A DNA stretch of 9,479 bases from Anaerolineales bacterium (lineage in GTDB: Bacteria > Chloroflexota > Anaerolineae > Anaerolineales > Villigracilaceae), in NCBI GenBank assembly GCA_025938055.1, contig JAICQC010000168.1:1-9479 (forward strand). The letters run 5' to 3'. A model generated the notes under the pieces. The model was not told where the DNA came from and did no database searches. It saw nothing but the letters and a program-made list of their open reading frames with translations. Shown piece after piece: positions 6,440-9,479 of this stretch. A program made the position numbers and the translations under genes. Each line of letters starts with the position of its first letter. The first letter of the stretch is position 1.

Positions 6440-8272
6440 ATGTTTAACCAAATCACTCCTCAACTCCACATCTTTCGCGATACCTGCAACGTCTACGTTC
6501 TATGTTCCGGACGCGAAGCCGTGTTGGTGGATTTCGGCAGTGGCGATGTACTCGATCACTTGGCCGAAATCGGTGTGGATCGCATCACCGACGTGCTGAT
6601 GACTCACCACCACCGCGACCAGGGGCAGGGGTTGGCGCGGGCTGTTGAAGCGGGCATCCGCATCTGGGTTCCCCACATCGAACAAGACCTCTTCCACAGC
6701 GTAGACGCCCACTGGCAAACGCGTCAGATCTATAACAATTACAACGTCCGGGAGGATCGTTTCTCGTTGCTCGAATCTGTTCCGGTAGCTGGGACGTTAC
6801 AGGATTATGAAACGTGCACGTTCGCTGCCCACTCTGTGACTGTCATTCCCACGCCTGGACACACCACCGGTTCCATTAGCCTGCTGGTCGAAGCGAATGG
6901 AAAGCGCGTTCTCTTCAGTGGTGACCTGATCTATGCGCCGGGCAAAGTAGTCAGCCTGGCTGCCACGCAATGGACGTACAACGGCGCAGAAGGAGTAGCT
7001 GCTGGTCTGGCTTCGCTGCTCGATCTACAGGACCGTCAAATTGACCTGCTCCTGCCATCGCACGACGATCCGATCGATGATCCGAAGTCTGCAATTGCCT
7101 TACTCGTTGAGCGCTCCTGGGAATTGTTGCAGCGCCGCAAACAGAACCCCCGTCTGTTCGAGTTGAGAGAAAAACCCTATCAGCCAGTCCTCCCAAGCGG
7201 AGAAGCATCGAATGGAGGAACTCCTCATTTGCTGATGCACCGCGCCAGCATGGCGAACATGTACGTGCTCCTCTCCGATAGCGGAAAAACGCTCTTCATT
7301 GATTTTGGTTACGACTTTATCACCGGAATCCCTGCCGGCAGCGATCGCGCCTCACGCCGTCCCTGGCTTTACACGTTGACAGCGCTTAAGGCGCAGTTTG
7401 GTGTGCAGAAAATAGACGTAGTGTTGCCCACCCATTATCATGATGATCATGTGGCAGGTTGCAACCTCTTGCGCAGGGTGGAGAGAACGGAGGTCTGGGC
7501 AGCGGAAAACTTTGCCGATATCCTGGAACATCCCGCCCGCTACGATTTGCCCTGCCTATGGTATGACCCAATTCCTGTCGATCGCTACCTGCCGCTCGAG
7601 CAACCCATTTCCTGGGAGGAATACACGCTGACGCTGCATCCCTTGCCAGGTCACACTCGTTACGCGGTCGCGGTGGAGTTCGAGGTGGATGGATTTCTTG
7701 TGTTGGCTGCCGGAGACCAATACCAGGGCGATGATGGTCTTGCGTGGAATTATGTCTATCAAAATCGCTTCGCTATCGGGGATTATGCGGCCACCGCCAA
7801 GCTGTACCAGCGCCTCCAGCCTGACCTGATCCTCTCCGGTCACTGGCAGCCTTTACGAGTGACACCTGCTTATCTCCAGCAAATTGCTGCGGATGCGGAG
7901 GCGCTCGACCGCTTGCATCGTGAAATGCTGCCTGAGATCCCCGACCTTGGCGCGGAGGGTTTTCTCGCCCGTATCTCGCCTTATCAGGTCACCGTTGCCG
8001 CAGGTGAAACAATTCCCTTCGAGGTCGAACTCCGTAACCCGTTCCCTCATCCGGAGGAGGCTACCATTCGAGTTGTGGTGCCACAGGATTGGAATGTCGA
8101 TCCCTTGGAACGGACACAGCAAATTTCCGGTGTCCATCAGCTTTCCTTCTCAGTGACTCCTCCTGCCGGTTTGGCTGTCCGACGTGCTCGAATCGCTGTT
8201 GATCTTACGATCGCCGGTCAGCGCTTCGGGCAGCAAGCCGAGGCATTAGTCACAGTTACTTCGCGAGGATAA
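6440..8272 (+). CDS. Tandem double metallo-beta-lactamase-fold hydrolase with C-terminal Ig-like domain
   Basis: A 610-residue protein with two metallo-beta-lactamase (MBL) domains in one chain. Domain 1 (about 1-225) has THHHRDQ (metal motif at 56-61, Gln in place of the last His), TPGHT with His141, SGDLIY with Asp162, and PSHDD with His208. Domain 2 (about 255-475) is canonical: THYHDDH (332-337), LPGH with His405, AAGDQ with Asp426, and SGHW with His468. Residues about 514-607 are beta-rich with an RNPFPHPEE segment, resembling Ig-like or NEW3-type modules attached to glycosidases. MBL-fold enzymes hydrolyse lactones, thioesters, phosphoesters and similar bonds; the substrate here cannot be told. 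There is no signal peptide or membrane segment. I chose the ATG at 6440, with GGAG three bases upstream; an in-frame GTG at 6425, overlapping the aldolase stop, would add five residues but lacks a close ribosome binding site. GH38 follows after four bases. A lactonase or aldehyde-conjugate hydrolase would fit the pathway, as inference only. Confidence 0.88.
   Translation: MFNQITPQLHIFRDTCNVYVLCSGREAVLVDFGSGDVLDHLAEIGVDRITDVLMTHHHRDQGQGLARAVEAGIRIWVPHIEQDLFHSVDAHWQTRQIYNNYNVREDRFSLLESVPVAGTLQDYETCTFAAHSVTVIPTPGHTTGSISLLVEANGKRVLFSGDLIYAPGKVVSLAATQWTYNGAEGVAAGLASLLDLQDRQIDLLLPSHDDPIDDPKSAIALLVERSWELLQRRKQNPRLFELREKPYQPVLPSGEASNGGTPHLLMHRASMANMYVLLSDSGKTLFIDFGYDFITGIPAGSDRASRRPWLYTLTALKAQFGVQKIDVVLPTHYHDDHVAGCNLLRRVERTEVWAAENFADILEHPARYDLPCLWYDPIPVDRYLPLEQPISWEEYTLTLHPLPGHTRYAVAVEFEVDGFLVLAAGDQYQGDDGLAWNYVYQNRFAIGDYAATAKLYQRLQPDLILSGHWQPLRVTPAYLQQIAADAEALDRLHREMLPEIPDLGAEGFLARISPYQVTVAAGETIPFEVELRNPFPHPEEATIRVVVPQDWNVDPLERTQQISGVHQLSFSVTPPAGLAVRRARIAVDLTIAGQRFGQQAEALVTVTSRG
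8265..8269 (+). promoter_or_regulatory. Ribosome binding site of the GH38 gene
   Basis: GAGGA overlaps the last codons of the metallo-hydrolase gene and lies seven bases before a TTG at 8277. It supports this TTG over the in-frame ATG at 8298, which would remove the residues just before the HIDPVW motif and has no matching upstream site. Confidence 0.65.
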
Positions 8273-8276
8273 CATT

Positions 8277-9479
8277 TTGAAAACTCGTAAACTTCACATG
8301 ATCGGCAACGCCCACATCGACCCGGTCTGGCTCTGGCAGTGGCAGGAAGGCTTCCACGAGGTGAAAGCCAGTTTTCGCTCAGCTCTGGACCGGATGAATG
8401 AATTCCCCGACTTCATCTTCGTCGCAAGTTCCGCCGCTTTCTATGAATGGGTGGAGACATCAGACCCGGAAATGTTCGCCGAGATCCGCCAGCGCGTGCA
8501 GGAAGGGCGCTGGGGCATTGTCGGCGGCTGGTGGGTGGAACCAGATTGCAACATCCCGGCTGGCGAATCCTTTGTTCGTCATGGTTTGTATGCACAGCGC
8601 TATTTCAAGGAAAAATTCGGCGTCATCGCACGCACCGGTTTCAACGTAGACAGCTTCGGCCACGCCGGAACGCTGCCGCAGATCCTCAAGAAGAGCGGAC
8701 TCGATTATTACGTGTTTTTGCGCCCCATGCCGCACGAGAAAGGACTCCCCTCGCGCCTCTTCTGGTGGCAGTCTGACGACGGCTCGGGTGTGCTGGCTTT
8801 CCGCATACCGTTTGAATATCTTTCGTGGGGCAAGGACGTGGAAACCCACGCTCGTCGCTGTGCCGATGAGATGAAGGAACCGGTGGATGAATTTATGTGT
8901 TTCTTCGGTGTGGGCAATCATGGCGGCGGCCCGACGATTGCCAACCTCGAGAGCATCCAGGGACTGAACGCTGATTCGGAATTCCCCGCACGGCTGATCT
9001 ACTCCACTCCTGAAGCCTTCTTCCATGCAGCCGAAACAAAGGGTTGGCCCATCCCCATTGTCCAGAGCGAATTACAGCACCATGCCAGCGGCTGTTATGC
9101 CGCGCATTCGGGCATCAAGCGCTGGAACCGCCGGGCAGAGAACCGCTTGCTTGCGGCAGAAAAACTATCGGTCGTGGCGGCGACCTGGGGAGAGGCAGTA
9201 TTGGAGTTACTTCCCTGCAGTCCGGAGGAATTAGCGCGCGCCTGGAAGGGTGTCCTCTTCAACCAGTTCCACGACATCATGGCTGGCACTAGTCTCGAGG
9301 CAGCTTATGAGGATGCCCGCGATGTCTATGGTGAGGCGCTAACGATTGCCAGCCGCGCCTTGAACCATGCGACTCAAACCATCGCCTGGAGGATTGGTAT
9401 TCAGGGGGAGGAAGGCGTTCGGCCGCTGGTGGTTTTCAATCCGCTTACTTGGCCCGTAACGACCACCATCGAAATCGAA
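8277..9479 (+). CDS. Alpha-mannosidase, glycoside hydrolase family 38, 3' end missing
   Basis: Zinc-dependent retaining exo-alpha-mannosidase. The first 401 residues are present, and the frame is open to the last base of the window. GH38 proteins are usually about 800-1000 residues, so over half is missing. NAHIDPVWLW (11-20) provides metal ligands His13 and Asp15. FNVDSFGHAG (122-131) holds the likely nucleophile and ligand Asp125. GVGNHGGGPT (211-220) and ELQHHASGCY (265-274) are family-typical. FNQFHDIMAGTS (328-339) carries the remaining conserved His332-Asp333 pair. Residues about 281-365 form the three-helix middle domain, and the beta-rich C-terminal half begins near 382. There is no signal peptide, as usual for bacterial cytoplasmic GH38 enzymes. 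The TTG start has a strong GAGGA seven bases upstream and keeps six residues before the core motif. It follows the metallo-hydrolase stop by four bases and extends the same operon beyond the window. Linkage specificity is not readable. Confidence 0.93.
   Translation, partial: MKTRKLHMIGNAHIDPVWLWQWQEGFHEVKASFRSALDRMNEFPDFIFVASSAAFYEWVETSDPEMFAEIRQRVQEGRWGIVGGWWVEPDCNIPAGESFVRHGLYAQRYFKEKFGVIARTGFNVDSFGHAGTLPQILKKSGLDYYVFLRPMPHEKGLPSRLFWWQSDDGSGVLAFRIPFEYLSWGKDVETHARRCADEMKEPVDEFMCFFGVGNHGGGPTIANLESIQGLNADSEFPARLIYSTPEAFFHAAETKGWPIPIVQSELQHHASGCYAAHSGIKRWNRRAENRLLAAEKLSVVAATWGEAVLELLPCSPEELARAWKGVLFNQFHDIMAGTSLEAAYEDARDVYGEALTIASRALNHATQTIAWRIGIQGEEGVRPLVVFNPLTWPVTTTIEIE

Noticed and set aside
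8460..9026. Open frame of 188 codons on the - strand opposite the GH38 gene
   Set aside because: The + strand translation here carries continuous GH38 motifs, and the - strand product shows no family resemblance.
1..9479. Promoters, rho-independent terminators, riboswitches, tRNA/rRNA, CRISPR, insertion sequences
   Set aside because: Genes are separated by at most 11 bases or overlap, leaving no room for such elements between them, and I saw no direct or inverted repeat pattern.

Overview
The window is a single, tightly packed + strand operon segment from a bacterium. It has seven consecutive genes, no intergenic gap longer than 11 bases, and no RNA gene, mobile element, repeat or CRISPR array that I could find. 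Base composition is moderately GC-rich by eye. Starts are mixed (ATG, GTG, TTG) and preceded by purine-rich Shine-Dalgarno sequences. The gene content, cytoplasmic exo-glycosidases mixed with sugar-catabolic genes, fits a saprophytic glycan-degrading bacterium. Anaerolineae-type Chloroflexota would be a reasonable guess, but nothing in the sequence proves the taxon.

Layout: (1) 2-1255, the 3' part of an alpha-galactosidase-like glycosidase of clan GH-D (GH36-type), whose 5' end lies outside the window; (2) 1260-3311, a GH35 beta-galactosidase; (3) 3308-4000, an aspartate/glutamate-racemase-fold protein; (4) 4010-5530, an FGGY carbohydrate kinase; (5) 5502-6428, a class II (zinc) ketose-bisphosphate-type aldolase; (6) 6440-8272, a protein with two tandem metallo-beta-lactamase domains and a C-terminal beta-sandwich-like domain; (7) 8277-9479, the 5' part of a GH38 alpha-mannosidase, running off the window end.

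How the genes may work together: the three glycosidases lack visible signal peptides, so they probably trim imported galactose/mannose-type oligosaccharides in the cytoplasm from their non-reducing ends. The kinase plus class II aldolase form a classical phosphorylate-then-cleave pair, giving a C3 phosphate and an aldehyde. The racemase-fold protein and the double metallo-hydrolase do not belong to any standard galactose or mannose route that I recognise. The racemase-fold protein keeps one active-site cysteine but has glutamine where the second would be expected. The first metallo-hydrolase domain has a Gln in place of the last His of HxHxDH. These four middle genes are the best candidate here for an uncharacterised sugar or sugar-derivative pathway.

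No promoter, terminator or transcriptional regulator is visible. Control elements, the transporter and the rest of the pathway must lie outside the window.
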